From Piscibacillus sp052246295 (lineage in GTDB: Bacteria > Bacillota > Bacilli > Bacillales > Alkalibacillaceae): a DNA stretch of 13,646 bases. Of the stretch, positions 13,576 through 13,646 are shown one piece after another (the first letter of the stretch is position 1; the number at the start of each line of letters is the position of its first letter). The notes beneath the pieces are model-generated. The model made no database searches. It was not told the origin of the DNA and was given only the letters and a program-made list of their open reading frames with translations. The DNA is taken from the NCBI GenBank assembly GCA_052246295.1, contig JBQQCO010000037.1; one strand, written 5' to 3'. The translations under genes and the position numbers were made by a program.

Positions 13576-13646
13576 AGTATGGATAATATTCTAAGACGCA
13601 TATTTTTTGATAAACATAATCATTGGGATCGATTCGTTAACAAATA
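13576..13646 (+). mobile_element. Probable left part of an IS91-like element (extends beyond window)
   Basis: Inferred only from the partial transposase frame at 13579-13646. The left boundary is unknown; the hairpin at 13544-13575 may be part of the element. From memory, B. subtilis has other genes after yerC, so an insertion here is plausible. Confidence 0.4.
13579..13646 (+). CDS. IS91-type transposase, N-terminal fragment cut by window end
   Basis: An open frame starts at ATG 13579 and runs off the window after 22 complete codons. The product reads MDNILRRIFFDKHNHWDRFV and then NK. The HNHWD-x-FV opening with preceding ILR-x-IF is what I remember for the N-terminus of IS91-family (zinc-binding domain) transposases in Bacillaceae, upstream of their cysteine cluster. 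There is no clear ribosome binding site, since the T-tract of a hairpin ends three bases before the ATG. The real start may therefore lie elsewhere, or translation may be poor. Too little is present to judge whether the element is intact. Confidence 0.55.
   Translation, partial: MDNILRRIFFDKHNHWDRFVNK

Overview
The window is low-G+C Firmicute DNA. The genes have strong AGGAGG-type ribosome binding sites, TTG/GTG/ATG starts and U-tailed intrinsic terminators. The order MoxR ATPase - DUF58 - transglutaminase - pbuG - UPF0316 - NETI-type protein - yerA - yerB - yerC matches, as I recall it, the yeaC-yebG and yerA-yerC part of the Bacillus subtilis chromosome. The source is probably a Bacillaceae species related to Bacillus, but it cannot be named from this sequence.

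Bases 1-2680 are accessory-looking. They hold a terminator arriving from the left, an A+T-rich orphan gene (200-814), about 670 bases of non-coding DNA ending in a strong terminator, a DUF378 membrane protein, a DUF6366-like membrane protein on the other strand, a G+C-rich dispersed-repeat-like element (about 2090-2354), and a short four-cysteine protein gene (2474-2605).

Bases 2682-7108 are a tightly packed three-gene operon: MoxR-type AAA+ ATPase, DUF58 protein and membrane transglutaminase-like protein, with gaps of 3 and -1 bases. Bases 7105-8740 are the purine uptake unit: a promoter overlapping the previous stop codon, a guanine/hypoxanthine-class purine riboswitch with a terminator, and the permease PbuG. 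PbuG converges with a small heat-shock protein gene with no bases between the two stop codons. Then come yebE-yebG (overlapping), a shared bidirectional terminator, a DUF2892 membrane protein on the minus strand, and the yerA-yerB-yerC cluster (adenine-deaminase-like enzyme, DUF3048 lipoprotein, TrpR-like regulator).

At the right edge, after the yerC terminator, a second hairpin is followed by the first 22 codons of what looks like an IS91-type transposase. Compared with the remembered B. subtilis order, guaA (between yebA and pbuG) and the pur biosynthetic operon (between yebG and yerA) are absent here. The purine genes left in the window are for uptake and salvage, but the missing genes may lie elsewhere in the genome.

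I do not see a clear new defence or other multi-gene system. The most original signals are the 43-residue four-cysteine protein, the unusual alternative pairing in the purine riboswitch, the structured non-coding DNA before the DUF378 gene, and the hairpin-plus-transposase junction at the right end.
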